Notes under the pieces: model-generated
What the model saw: only the letters and a program-made list of their open reading frames with translations
Databases searched by the model: none
What the model was told of the DNA's origin: nothing
Position numbers and translations under genes: made by a program
Origin: Vesta saturnalis
Lineage: Eukaryota; Arthropoda; Insecta; Coleoptera; Lampyridae
Length of the DNA: 64,000 nt
Assembly: GCA_036346205.1 (NCBI GenBank)
Contig: JARFJB010000091.1
Coordinates: forward strand, 4,650,501 to 4,714,500
Direction of reading: 5' to 3'
In this document: piece after piece, positions 10,969 through 21,639 of the stretch
How the letters are laid out: the number at the start of each line of letters is the position of its first letter
How positions within the stretch are numbered: the first letter of the stretch is position 1

Positions 10969-11262
10969 ATGGATCTATCTGCATTGAGCAATAGCACTTT
11001 CTGTAAATCATTCACGAACGTAAAAGACTTGGAGGTGGGTGCAAAATATAAAGTGATTGATATGAATACTATCGACACAAAGTATGGTAAACATATTATC
11101 ATTGAAACCCAGAACTTTAAGTCCATACTTCCCTTACGATTTTATGAATACTTCAAAAAAGAAGATCGCATTGAAAAGTTTAAACAATATCTGGCTGAGG
11201 AAGACGCGTACATCACCAGAGTCGGAACTGTGGGAAAGACAACTAATTTAACATTTCTGTAA
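10969..11262 (+). CDS. Conserved 97-residue protein of the fold-back element, left copy
   Basis: An intact 97-codon frame starts at an ATG preceded by CAGTAAAG. The protein has no signal peptide or membrane segment. A central stretch (GAKYKVIDMNTIDTKYG, then HIIIETQNF and ILPLRFYEYF) is strand-rich and recalls small OB-fold, nucleic-acid-binding-like proteins seen in arthropod mobile elements. That comparison is by impression only. The inverted copy on the minus strand at 13,256-13,549 is also intact and differs at 14 of 97 positions. A TATA-like box precedes it and AATAAA signals lie at 11,263 and 11,303, so it has the parts of a small expressed gene. Function unknown. Confidence 0.6.
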   Translation: MDLSALSNSTFCKSFTNVKDLEVGAKYKVIDMNTIDTKYGKHIIIETQNFKSILPLRFYEYFKKEDRIEKFKQYLAEEDAYITRVGTVGKTTNLTFL

Positions 11263-11308
11263 AATAAAAATAATAACATATATCTATGTATAATTGTTTG
11301 GAAATAAA
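11263..11308 (+). terminator. Poly(A) signals of the left 97-codon gene
   Basis: AATAAA occurs at 11,263-11,268, overlapping the stop region, and again at 11,303-11,308. The inverted gene is followed by similar A-rich sequence containing AAATAAATT. Confidence 0.4.
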
Positions 11309-11309
11309 T

Positions 11310-12266
11310 TAAATGTTTTTTTATTGCAAAAAATTGTATTTTACTTTTTGATTAAACGAAGAGTAGGTACATCATAATGAAGAGAGTTGCTATTGACGAG
11401 ACTAAAGAATGTAGCGTATAATATGGTGTCTTCAGGTTTTTATATATTGGCTAAGGTCTTCAAGGTTAAAATTTAGCCAACAACAATTTGTAAATTGTTC
11501 GGCAGAACATTGTAAACACCGAAAATGTGAATAATATAAACTTTCATACAGTCAGTTCAAAAACAGATACCTGTTTTTTCAGCAACAGGCAGCAACAGCT
11601 CAACGAAAACAGGTACCCGTTTTCCGAAAACAGCTCGAAAACAGACCTAAAACCCGTACCCGTTTCTCAAAAACAGGTAGCCGTTTCCCAGAAGCGGTAA
11701 CTGTTTCCCACAGAAAAGCTCAACGGAGCAGACTGAAAGCAGTTTAAGTTCTCATTGCACATCGATTACAACAACCATTACTTTTCTATATTTGTCTGGC
11801 TGTCTTGGTTAGCGTGTTGTATATATCTATGCAATCGTGCAGTATTTCTACATTCTACATTTAAACAAATAGAACTGATTTTCTGGTTAGGTTTACACAC
11901 TATTATAATAGTAAATACGTAAGCGATTTTACTGTGCAAAAACAGTGCTTTTAGATATATACTTTTTAGAAAAACATGATGTCGAAGCGAATGATATGTG
12001 ATTATAAAATTTCAACTTATATAGATGGGTAGACTCCACGAGGATACCCGAGCAATACCGAGCATTCGCAAAGTCCGACAAAACTCACCTTGACCTATGC
12101 ATGCACAAAGCCAGTTACATGAGTCATTGGTTAAGAATGCTTATTTTGCTATATCTAAGAACCTTGAAGAGCCTAACATAAGAACTATAATATGATACCT
12201 TCTCAATACCTTGTCAATAAACTTTAACCTTGAAAATTGGTTTGTATGAATTGTAATATGATACCA
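11310..12266. other. Centre of the fold-back element, no gene
   Basis: No coding region found. Around 11,575-11,700 there is a cluster of short AAAACAGGTACC/ACCCGTTT repeats, and AACCTTGAA motifs recur near 12,150-12,235. Confidence 0.5.
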
Positions 12267-12275
12267 ATAAATTTT

Positions 12276-13040
12276 GGGTCTAGGACAATTCGCCGTCGCC
12301 GGTTCGCCTTCGCCGGTTCGCCGTCGCCAATTCGCCGTCGGGACAGTTGGCCGTCGGTCAAATTCGCCGTAGGGACGATTCGCCGTACAAATCGTTGCTT
12401 TTTGATGTGCTATTATATTTCTCGTATGATAATGGACACCCTTACTTTAAATAGACTTTCTATGACATTCTTTATTTTAAATAAATGGTTTTTCCGCAAT
12501 TTACCTCAAATAATCCTTTGATAATTAACGTAATCTTAATTTAACAATAATTACATCTCGATATTGCTATAAATACAAAAGCATAGAACAAAAACATTTA
12601 GTTGTACCGATTCTTTGAGTTAATCAGGTGGTTGAAAGTTGTCATAATGGATAATGAAATTTTGTCGAAAAGAGGAAGGGAGAAATTTACCGATAACCGC
12701 ATTTTAAGATTAGTTAGGAATTTCAATGATACTAATATATTAGAATATCTGAGGGGCTTAGCACATAATTACAATATGTAGGTCAATTTATAGTTAATAT
12801 GTACATATCCTATTTTACTTATTAAAATCGTTTTACATCTGTAGTATTTTTTTACGTTATGCATTAATTTTGTGTGTTGGCATACCTAAGAACAAATTAA
12901 TTTTATAAATTCGTCTAAAACATCCCCCGACGGCGAATCGTCCCTACGGCGAATTTGACCGACGGCCAACTGTCCCGACGGCGAATTGGCGACGGCGAAT
13001 CGGCGAAGGCGAACCGGCGACGGCGAATAGTCCCAAACCC
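12276..13040. mobile_element. MULE-type MITE with 9-bp target duplication
   Basis: Both ends carry ~110-bp inverted repeats made of iterated TTCGCCGTCG-like motifs (12,276-~12,390 and ~12,925-13,040). The 9-bp sequence ATAAATTTT flanks the element at 12,267-12,275 and 13,041-13,049. A 9-bp duplication with iterated terminal motifs is typical of the MULE superfamily. At 765 bp it is non-autonomous. It sits near the centre of the larger inverted element and is younger than it. Confidence 0.82.
12647..12781 (+). CDS. 44-codon frame inside the MITE
   Basis: ATG at 12,647 starts MDNEILSKRGREKFTDNR and the frame ends at 12,781. The hydrophilic composition is not typical of random AT-rich DNA, and the end (AATATGTAGGT) could also be a splice donor. 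It may be the first-exon remnant of the parent MULE protein. No family recognised; could be chance. Confidence 0.25.
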   Translation: MDNEILSKRGREKFTDNRILRLVRNFNDTNILEYLRGLAHNYNM

Positions 13041-13255
13041 ATAAATTTTAACCTTGAAGAGCTTAGCCAATATATAAGAACCTGCAGGCACCATATTATA
13101 CGCTACATTTTTTTAGTCTCATCAATAGCAGCTCTCTTCATTATGATGTACCTACTCTTCATTTAAATAGAAGACATTTTTTTTGCAACAAAAAATATAT
13201 AATTTATTTCCAAATACGTAATTATACATAGATATATGTTATTATTATTATTTTT

Positions 13256-13549
13256 TTACAGAAATGTTGAATTAGTCGTCTTTCCTACAGTTCCGGCGCT
13301 GGTAATGTGTACGTCATTCTCAACCAGATATTGCCTAAACTTTTCAATGCGATCTTCTTTATTGAAGTATTCATAAAATCGTAAGGGAAGTATGCACTTA
13401 AAGTTCTGGGTTTCAATGATAATATGTATACCATACTTTGTGTCGATGGTATTCATATCAATCACTTTATATTTTGCACCCACCTCCAAGTCTCTTACGT
13501 TCGTGAAGGATTTACAGAAAGTGCTACTGTTCAATGCAGATAGATCCAT
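13256..13549 (-). CDS. Conserved 97-residue protein of the fold-back element, right copy
   Basis: This intact inverted partner of the gene at 10,969-11,262 has the same length, the same start context and the same predicted strand-rich centre. Many of the 14 differences are conservative (for example Lys to Arg at residues 19 and 72, Ala to Val at 76 and 80). Survival of both frames suggests either recent duplication, gene conversion between arms, or selection on the protein. TATA-like sequence lies at 13,604-13,613. Confidence 0.6.
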   Translation of the reverse strand: MDLSALNSSTFCKSFTNVRDLEVGAKYKVIDMNTIDTKYGIHIIIETQNFKCILPLRFYEYFNKEDRIEKFRQYLVENDVHITSAGTVGKTTNSTFL

Positions 13550-14639
13550 CTTTACTGATTCGAGAACGCTTTTAAATTTTGAGTTGACACCGGAACTGTC
13601 CTTCTATATATTACTGCATCACGATTCTTTATGGTAGAGGGGAGAGTGTGGTTTGAGAATTGCATCAGTAAGCTAATATGCATCTGATGATCAATAACTG
13701 CTACCATCAGGAGATTCTGTCCATTCCTGTATATCGCTCCAGGAATGATATTGCTGTTTGCATTATAACGACTTTACTTGCTCACAATTGTACTAGGTCT
13801 AAACACTGTTGAGGAAATGATTCATCTGTAATTTACACATGGTGGGGTTGTAGTATGACCTTGGTCTACTTTTAGCATAGACAACAACCTTTCATTCTTT
13901 TTGTTTCCATAAACTGATTCTATTTTTATATTCCTAAGAAATGTAATATGATACACCTGCAGGTCATTAATTACTCTTTGACCTTGAAAACCCTATATTT
14001 AGATTTCTAAGAATTGTAGAATGATGGCCTAGCAATTTCTATTTTTAGCTTTAAATTTTGATCTAAATGTGTCCTTGATTTGAGTACCTCTTACATGTTT
14101 AAACTTGTTAAATACCCACTACTTTTAGTTTAGAAACACTAAGAAGTGTCATACGATACCCCTACAGGTCAATAACCTTTGACCTTGACCACTCTATTTT
14201 TAGACTTCCAAGAATTGTAATATGATGATGATATTGCAATTTCTATTCACACCTCGCTGTGGTTTATATAACAAAAATGCGTCCTTGACTTAATACCTAT
14301 TACAACATGATTAAGCTTGTTAAATACACACCTACTTTTAGTTTAGTAATTTATCTCACCTTGACCCAATTTAGTCAATATAAGCACCATTTGACCTTGG
14401 TCTACTTTTTAGCATAGACAACAACTCGCATTCTTCTTGTTTCCATGAATTGATTCTATTTTTATACTTCTAAGAAATGTCATACGATACCCCTACAGGT
14501 CAATAACCTTTGACCTTAACCACACTATTTTTAGGCTTCTAAGAATTGTAATATGATGATGACATTGCAATTTCTATTTTTAGCTTCTGACCTTGACATA
14601 CAAATTTCCCGCCAAAACGTTTGACCTTGTAATGAGGAT

Positions 14640-14790
14640 GGTGACATTGCAATTTTTAGCAAGCTCCTAAAATTTAAATTTCCCGCCAAAAGCTTCACCT
14701 TGAAGAGATCCAAACGCTTACATTTCTGACCACCAGAGGGCGAGTGACCTTGAACTGGTCCAGAACCAGCCCTTAATCACTACTTGATTC
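14640..14790 (-). repeat. Internal extra copy of the fold-back terminus
   Basis: The stretch ending CCAGAACCAGCCCTTAATCA repeats, in the same orientation as the right end, the terminal ~150 bp of the element. This includes GTGACCTTGAACTGG and ACCAGAGGGCGAGTG. It shows that a terminus-bearing copy was nested in or duplicated into the right arm. Confidence 0.75.
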
Positions 14791-16059
14791 TATTTTTATA
14801 TTTCTAAGAAATGTGATATGAGACCCCTGCTGGTCTATAATCTTTCAGTTTGAACACTCTATTTTTAGATTTCTAAGAATTGTAATATACCATTTAACCT
14901 TGATTTACTTTTTAGCATAGACAACAACAACAACCTGTCATTCTTCTTGTTTCCATACACTGATTCTATTTTTATATTTCCAAGAAATGTAATATGATAC
15001 ACCTGCAGGTCATTACTCTTTGACCTTGAAAACTCTATATTTAGATTTCTAAGAATTGTGATATGACGGCCTAGCAATTTCTATTTTCTAAATTTTGATC
15101 TAAATGTGTCCTTGATTTGCGTACCCTTTACAACACGTTTAAACTTGTTGAATACTCACCTTGTCCTACTTTTAGTTTAGAAAACTATTTCACCTTCACA
15201 CAATTTACTCAACCTAAGTACCATTTGACCTTGATCTACTTTTTAGCATACATACATACATAACAACCTGTCATTCTTCTTGATTCCATGAACTGATTCT
15301 ATTTTTAGATTTCTAAGAAATGTAATATGATACTCCTGCAGGTCATTACTCTTTGACCTTGAAAACTCTATTTTTAGATTTCTAAGAATTGTAATATGAT
15401 CATGACGACCTTGCAATTTCTATTGTTAGCTTTAAATTTTCATTTTTTTGTTTGTAAAGGCTGAACTTAGAAAAATTGCTTAAAAAATATTTCTATCACC
15501 TACTACGTTGAAAAGTCGACAAGAAGTGTGGGGGGGTTTTAATTTATTTTTGGCAAATTCTGATCGGTTTTCGAGAAAAATTAAATTTTTTTATTTGCAA
15601 AAGGCTGAAAAAATATTTCTCCTACTAGAGGCAGTTTTTACATTAGGGGTAGCTGCTTCATGCATTACTTTCGTCATGTTTTCCCATAAAAAGTTTACTG
15701 AATCATGCACACGCAAAGAAAGCCTATTATAAACTAAAAAATGTCATAAGATACCCTATGTCAATAATATTTGACCTTGACCACTCAATTTTTAGACTTC
15801 TAAGAATTGTAATATAATGATAACATTGCAATTTCTATTTTTAGCTTTTGACCTTAACATACAAATTTCCCGCCAAAACTTTTGAACGCAGAATGACCTT
15901 GTGATATGATTATGATGATGATATTGCAATTTCTATTTTTAGCGAGCTCCAAAAATTTAAATTTCCAGCTAAAAGTTTGACCTTGAAGTGATCCAAAAGC
16001 TTACATTTCTCAACACCAGAGGGCGAGTGACCTTGAACTGGTTCAGAACCGGCCCCTAA

Positions 16060-16283
16060 GAGTAACGGTAACGGTAACGGTAACGGTAACGGTAACAGTA
16101 ACATTAACGGTAATGGTAACCGTAACGGTGACGGTGACGGTGACGGTGACGGTGACGGTGACGGTAACGGTAACGGTAACGGTAACGGTAACGGTAACGG
16201 TAACGGTAACGGTAACGGTAACGGTAACGGTAACGGTAACGGTAACGGTAACAGTAACAGTAACAGTAACAGCAACAGTAATA
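16060..16283 (+). repeat. Hexanucleotide array (GGTAAC/GGTGAC), right half
   Basis: About 220 bp of GGTAAC and GGTGAC units with AGTAAC at the far end, on the same strand as the array at 8,667-9,445. Open frames through it are translation of the repeat. Confidence 0.9.
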
Positions 16284-16760
16284 GTGCTTTCCAATTTAAA
16301 ATTGTCCTGTAACTGAATCTTATCTGTTGAGAAACAAATATTATTATTATCTGAAATGAATGGGGGAGAAATTACTAAGGGGCGTAGTAAAGCAGGTTGA
16401 GACTGCTAATTCACATATAAATTATAAACAAAACAATTCTAACTACAGACTTATTTTCATATTCGCAGAGTTATTGTTAAAAACTCTGGAAACCCGATAT
16501 ATCAAAACAGTGTGTTCGAGTTTTTTCTTGCATGGTAGCTTATCTGTATTCGCGGTTTCTTACACGACACGGCTCTAGACTACTATTCTTAGGTTAGCAT
16601 TAGAAATTATTTAACGTCTACCTAAAATGAGTTTTTTTATTTTCATGAGCAGGTATTATAAATGTTGATCAAGAAGACGTTAAGTTCTTAAATGGTTTAA
16701 TCACTTATGGGCGACAGTCTGAACGTGACAAATGTGGCAAAATGTAACAATTAGTATATT
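16284..16760. other. Gene-free stretch
   Basis: A 72-codon open frame (16,360-16,578) has no recognisable motif. Nothing else supported. Confidence 0.45.
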
Positions 16761-16769
16761 ACAGATTAT

Positions 16770-17290
16770 TTAACCGGCGCGCTTATTGTCTCTAACTACT
16801 ACAACGTGCCAAATACGTAAAGACGGGTACCTCTAGCTCTTCAATTGTTACCTTCGCGAGCTTGCTTCCAAGGAACAACGCCCACGTGTCGAAGATATGA
16901 AAACGGTCGCTGGTCCTTTCATTGCGCTACCTTTGCGAGCTATCGTCGCGATTCTTTTCGACAACACCACCGATGTACCGAACGGGCAAAAACTGCCTAG
17001 ATATTAAGCAAGTCATGGCTACTTCCGCCGTTTACCCGCTAAACGTACTAAGTCGGGAAGGCGCCGGTCGCTTATTGAGCGTCCGAATCGCAAGCTACCG
17101 GAGTGACTCTTGTTGAAAACGACTCCAACGTGCCAAATGCGAAGAAACAGGCACCCATAGCTTTTCGCTTGCTAGTTTTCCGAACTATTCGCACGCAACC
17201 TTTGAGAACGACGGCGACTTATCGAAGTCGGTCCAGATATAAATCTAGTCGTGACTGCACCTATCGTTTAGCCACTAAATGAACTCACGC
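16770..17290 (+). repeat. Diverged tandem duplication (~300 bp unit)
   Basis: CGCTTATTG, then AACGTGCCAAATACG and a GGTACCTCTAGCT block near 16,780-16,850 recur as CGCTTATTG, AACGTGCCAAATGCG and GGCACCCATAGCT near 17,070-17,160. The segment is noticeably richer in G+C than its surroundings. No coding frame supported. Confidence 0.5.
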
Positions 17291-17394
17291 AAGCGCAATC
17301 ATTTGGAAGTACTTCGTATACTCGTACAATTTTACAATAGAATAGAAAGTGTAACACAATTGACAGAAAACGTTGTGTAGATATGGGAGTTACA

Positions 17395-17865
17395 TTGGAG
17401 CTACTCCCGGGGCCGCTGCATCGTAACTATGCCGCTGCATCGGAGCGTTACTGATGCATCGGCGCAACGTCTTTACATGGGAGCTACGCCACTGCATCGG
17501 ATCAGCGTTACTGCATCGAAGCTACGCCTTTGCATCGGAAATTTGCCGCTGTATCAGAGCTACGCCACTGCATTGCAGATAGGCCTTTGCGTTAAAACTT
17601 AGTCGTGGTATCAGAGGGTGCTGCATCCGTGTGCCGCTGCGTCGGTGCTACGTCAGTGCGTCAAAACGACACCAATACATCAGAACTAGACCGCTACATC
17701 TGAGTCACGCCGCTACATAGAAATAACGCCTCTGCACCGAAGTCACACCGCTGCAGCAAAACTATACCGTTGCTTTGGATATACTCCGCTGCATAAAATC
17801 TACTGGATTGCATCATAGCTACGACGCTACATTTGGAGCCACATCGCTGCATTGGATTCTAAAGC
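17395..17865 (+). repeat. Degenerate ~19-bp minisatellite
   Basis: Many diverged copies of a unit close to GCTACGCCGCTGCATCGGA occupy about 470 bp, with variable spacing and heavy substitution, indicating age. Confidence 0.75.
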
Positions 17866-17869
17866 ATCT

Positions 17870-18720
17870 ATATGAACGAAAATGCATTAAAATTCCGAAT
17901 TTAATATTGGTTTATATCCATTTATCTGATTGCGTTTGGCAATGAAAAAGTTATCTATAGCACACGCTTCATTCATACGACGCTCGATACGAATTGGAAA
18001 ATGTTCAACTTTTAATGCCGTTTTTGAAACAGTTCAGTCACTTGTGAACGTTATTAATTAGGCAAGTTATTGAATACCTCATTATTGCGGGATTAAGCTT
18101 ACAGTCTTTAAGACAATTAAAGTGGTTCTACCGAATTGTTTCACTGAAATTATCACGTATTTTTAAGGATAAAGTAATGATTTGTTTCTGTTCTCATCTA
18201 ATCGTCACCTGTCATCTTCGGTAAGCAATTTTATATTATCTAACGAGCTTTATTAATGGTTTTCGAGTTTGTTTATGATAGGCGTCTGTCTATGGGCTAC
18301 TGTTTACTGTAAGTTGGATCTCTGACTTGATTGCATGTGCTCTTGAAAACGATTGCTATCAACTTATAAATCAGCTATCTAGTTTCCGATTGAAGTAACA
18401 GATCGTATAGTTCCTACCTACATTTTTTTTTCGTTTGACGTACGTATGCGTGATTACATGTGTGGTGCTTGAATTAAACTGTAATTTTTGTGTATATTGA
18501 CTGATAATAGTTTTACTGTTGCGGTCTTGATGTTAATGTATAACAAATAAAAAATTAAAAGATGTGATTAGAATACTAAAAAGGGAAGTTGCACCGCGGT
18601 CTAGCTCAGCAAGGCGCAATACTTACGAAACTTAATATAGTTGAGAAATCCTTTTAATTTCAGGTTATGAGGGATGCAGAGGTATGTCCATAGATATATA
18701 ATGGGAATGGAGATAAAGAG
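17870..18720. other. Gene-free AT-rich stretch
   Basis: No gene, RNA or clear repeat seen. A TAGCTCAGCAAGG segment near 18,602 resembles an A box but no B box follows. Confidence 0.45.
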
Positions 18721-18722
18721 TG

Positions 18723-18885
18723 TGGGGGGGGGGGGGGTGGGGGGAAGGGGGGGGGGGGGGAGGAGGGAGGGGGGGGGGGGGGGGGGGGGGGGGGGTGGGG
18801 GGGGGGGGTGGGGAGGAGGGGAGAGGGAGGGGGGGGGGGAGGAAGGGGGGAGGGAGGGAGTGGTAAAAAGGGGTGGAGGGGGGTG
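18723..18885 (+). repeat. Poly-G tract with G-quadruplex potential
   Basis: About 160 bp almost entirely G on the plus strand, with runs of 10-20 G interrupted by single A, T or GA. Many sets of four G-runs are available for quadruplex formation. Assembly error is possible in such sequence. Confidence 0.85.
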
Positions 18886-19185
18886 ATCAGTAAAGTATTT
18901 GTTTGTTTTTGTCGACGTATAATTTTATACGTTTAATAATTAAAATATTGTATTACTAACGCAAATCTTGCATATTTATTACGCGTTTTTTATTTATCTT
19001 GTTTTTTTTGCACACGGCTTGTTAAATCTATGCTTTATGAATTTTGATTTCCTTTATTTAATATTTGTGGTACTATTTTGGTGTTATACTAGATAAGATT
19101 TCTTTGGAGGCCTTTACATGGATTGGTAAAGTCTTAAAATGTGTGATTGCCTACGTCGCTTTAGTACTATTATTTAATTAGCCAA

Positions 19186-21042
19186 AAGTGAGTGGAGTGA
19201 GTGAGTGAGTGAGTGAGTGAGTGAGTGTGTGAGTGAGTGGTGAGTAGTGAGTGGTGGGTGGTGAGTGGAGGGGGGTGGAGTGAGTGGGTAGTGGTGAGTG
19301 AGTGGTGGTGGTGAGTGAGTGAGTGAGTGAGTGAGTGGTGAGTGAGTGAGTGAGTGGTGGTGAGTGAGTGAGTGAGTGGTGAGTGGTGAGTGAGTGGTGA
19401 GTGAGTGAGTGAGTGGTGGTGAGGTGAGTGGTGAGTGAGTGAGTGGTGAGTGAGTGGGTGGTGAGTGAGTGAGTGAGTGGTGGTGGTGAGTGGTGGTGGT
19501 GAGTGAGTGGTGAGTGAGTGGGTGGTGGTGAGTGAGTGAGTGAGTGGTGAGTGGTGAGTGAGTGAGTGAGTGGTGAGTGAGTGAGTGGTGGTGGTGGTGA
19601 GTGAGTGAGTGGTGGTAGGTGGTGGTGGGTGAGTGGTGGGGTGAGTGGTGAGTGAGTGAGTGGTGGTGGTGGTGGTGGTGAGTGAGTGGTGGTGAGTGGT
19701 GGTAGGTGGTGGTGGTGGTGGTGAGTGGTGTGGTGAGTGGTGAGTGGTGGTGGTGGAAGTGAGTGAGTGAGTGAGTGAGTGGTGGTGAGTGGTGGTGGTG
19801 GTGGTGGTGGTGAGTGGTGAGTGGGTGGTGGTGAGTGGTGAGTGAGTGGTGAGGGTGAGTGAGTGGTGAGTGGTGGGTGGTGGTGAGTGAGTGGTGGTGG
19901 TGGTGAGTGGTGGTGGGAGTGGTGAGTGAGGGGAGTGAGTGAGTGAGTGAGTGAGTGGTGGTGAGTGAGTGGAGGTGGTGAGTGGTGAGTGAGTGGGGTG
20001 AGTGGTGAGTGGTGAGTGGTGGTGAGTGGTGGGGTGGTGAGTGAGGGTGGTGAGTGGTGGTGAGTGAGGGGTGAGTGGTGGTGGTGGTGAGTGGTGGTGG
20101 TGGTGGTGAGTGAGTGGTGGTGGTGGGAGTGGTGGTGGTGGTGAGTGGTGAGTGGTGGTGAGTGAGTGAGTGAGTGGTGAGTGAGTGGTGGTGAGTGAGT
20201 GAGTGAGTGGTGAGTGGTGAGTGAGTGAGTGGTGAGTAGAGTGAGTGGTGAGTGAGAGAGTGTGAGTGAGTGAGTGAGTGAGTGAGTGAGTGAGTGGAGA
20301 GTGAGTGAGTGAGTGAGTGAGTGGTGAGTGAGTGAGTGAGTGAGATAGAGTGAGTGAAAAAGTGAGTGAGTTGAGTGTTAGTGAGTGAGTTGAGGAGGTG
20401 AGTGAGTGAGTGAGTGAGTGATAGAGTGTAGTGAGTGAGTGAGTGAGTGAGTGAGTGAGTGTAGTGTGAGTGAGTGAGGTGAGTGAGTGAGAGTGAGGAG
20501 TGAGTGGAGGAAGTGAGTGAAAAGTGAGTGAGTGATTGTGGGTGTAGTGAGTGAGTAGTGTGAGTGAGTAGTGAGTGAGTGAGGGTGAGTGAGGAGTGAG
20601 TGAGTGAGGAGTGATGTGGTGAGAGTGAGTGAGGAGTGAGGTGGTGAGGAGAGAGTGAGTGGAGTGAGTGAGTGAGGAGTGAGTGGGAGTGAGTGAGGAG
20701 TGAGGAGTGGGGGGGAGTGAGTGAGGAGTGAGTGAGTGGTGAGTGGTGAGTGAGTGAGTGAGGTGAGTGAGTGAGGAGTGAGTGAGTGGGAGGAGTGAGT
20801 GAGTGAGTGAGTGAGTGGGAGTGAGTGAGTGAGGAGTGAGTGAGTGAGTGAGTGAGGAGTGGGAGTGAGTGAGCGAGTGAGTGAGTGAGTGAGAGAGTGA
20901 GTGAGTGAGTCAGCGAGTGAGTGAGTGAGTGAGTGAGTGAATGAGTCAGTGAGTGAATGAGTGGGTGCGTGAGAGTGAGTGAGTGTGTGTGTGCGTGAGC
21001 GTGCGTGCGTGCGGGTAGATGCGTCCGTGCGTGCGTGTATGG
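19186..21042 (+). repeat. 1.8-kb GTGA/GTGG tandem array
   Basis: GAGTGAGT units dominate, with GGTGGT interspersed in the first two thirds and GTGCGTGC at the right end. The minus strand reads CACTCACT, which gives long Ser-Leu-Thr-His frames that are not proteins. The tetranucleotide is purine-rich on one strand. Confidence 0.93.
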
Positions 21043-21560
21043 GCGCGATATCTTTTGAACTATTAAAGCTATGGATATCAAATTTGGTACAGAAATTCAT
21101 TTTTAGAGGCTTAGAAAATTTCAAATTTTAAAGAGTTTCAAAATTAAAAAACGAACTAATACTTTTTTATATAATTTAAAACAAATAATAAATAAACAGT
21201 GGCGTACCGTTTGTAGGGTGCATAATTTTAAGGTCGGGGGGCTTGTAAGATCGCTAAGTATAAATTATTTGTCAAAATAAAAAAATTCATAATGGCGGAT
21301 CAAAAAGGAGGAATTATCGTGTTTAAAAACCGATATGGCTCAAAGTCAAGTATTGTGGGCTTTGAAGTTGCTTATTACACATTTTTGGCCAAAACTTGTT
21401 TACACATAGGGAAGACCATTATGGCAGATTATTTAGCAGCGGTTTTTAATTATTGAATTACTTTAATATCATATCATCGAACGTTTATTAGTAAATGTGC
21501 GCTTTAATTAAAATTGTCATTAAAAATTATTATTAATTTTATTAGATACATAAATAGAAA
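21043..21560. other. AT-rich gene-free stretch
   Basis: No supported feature other than proximity to the tRNA-like repeat that follows. Confidence 0.45.
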
Positions 21561-21563
21561 GTT

Positions 21564-21637
21564 TACCTCGAGTAGGATCTGAACCTTCGACCTGTACTTT
21601 CCTAGAGTACCGCGCTAACCAATTGCGCTATCGAGAT
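21564..21637 (-). tRNA. tRNA-like gene, second copy, anticodon AGG
   Basis: This is the minus-strand counterpart of the gene at 6,394-6,466. The acceptor pairs over 7 bases, the D stem is GCGC/GCGC, the anticodon stem is GTACT/AGTAC with loop CTAGGAA (anticodon AGG, Pro), and the T loop is TTCAGAT. One T-stem pair is mismatched (A-A). The 5' flank ATCGATTGGGGCTTGA and the 3' flank GTAAACTTTCTATTTATG match the first copy. The two are thus members of one repeat family whose anticodon has changed. Confidence 0.55.
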
Positions 21638-21639
21638 TC

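Larger units (their letters stand above)
9446..16059. mobile_element. 6.6-kb inverted-repeat (fold-back) element
   Basis: The left end TTAGGGGCCGGTTCTG (9,446) is matched in inverse at the right end (16,059). The next ~170 bp on each side are complementary, including AAATGTAAGC and GGGAAATTTAAAT blocks. Similarity continues inward to an inverted pair of 97-codon genes at 10,969 and 13,549. The right arm is longer because it holds extra internal copies, including a third copy of the terminus at about 14,640-14,790. The centre (~11.4-13.1 kb) includes a separate MITE. No transposase is visible, so it depends on another element or replicates differently. Superfamily unknown. Confidence 0.75.

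Noticed and set aside
15910..16316. Pro-Leu and Val-Thr repeat frames on both strands
   Set aside because: Translation of the GGTAAC array.
18595..18630. tRNA gene near TAGCTCAGCAAGG
   Set aside because: An A-box match only; no B box or cloverleaf follows.
18674..18886. Gly-rich 70-codon frame
   Set aside because: Poly-G tract.
19174..21124. Very long minus-strand open frames rich in Ser, Leu, Thr and His
   Set aside because: They are direct translation of the CACT array; the frame is open because the repeat lacks stops.
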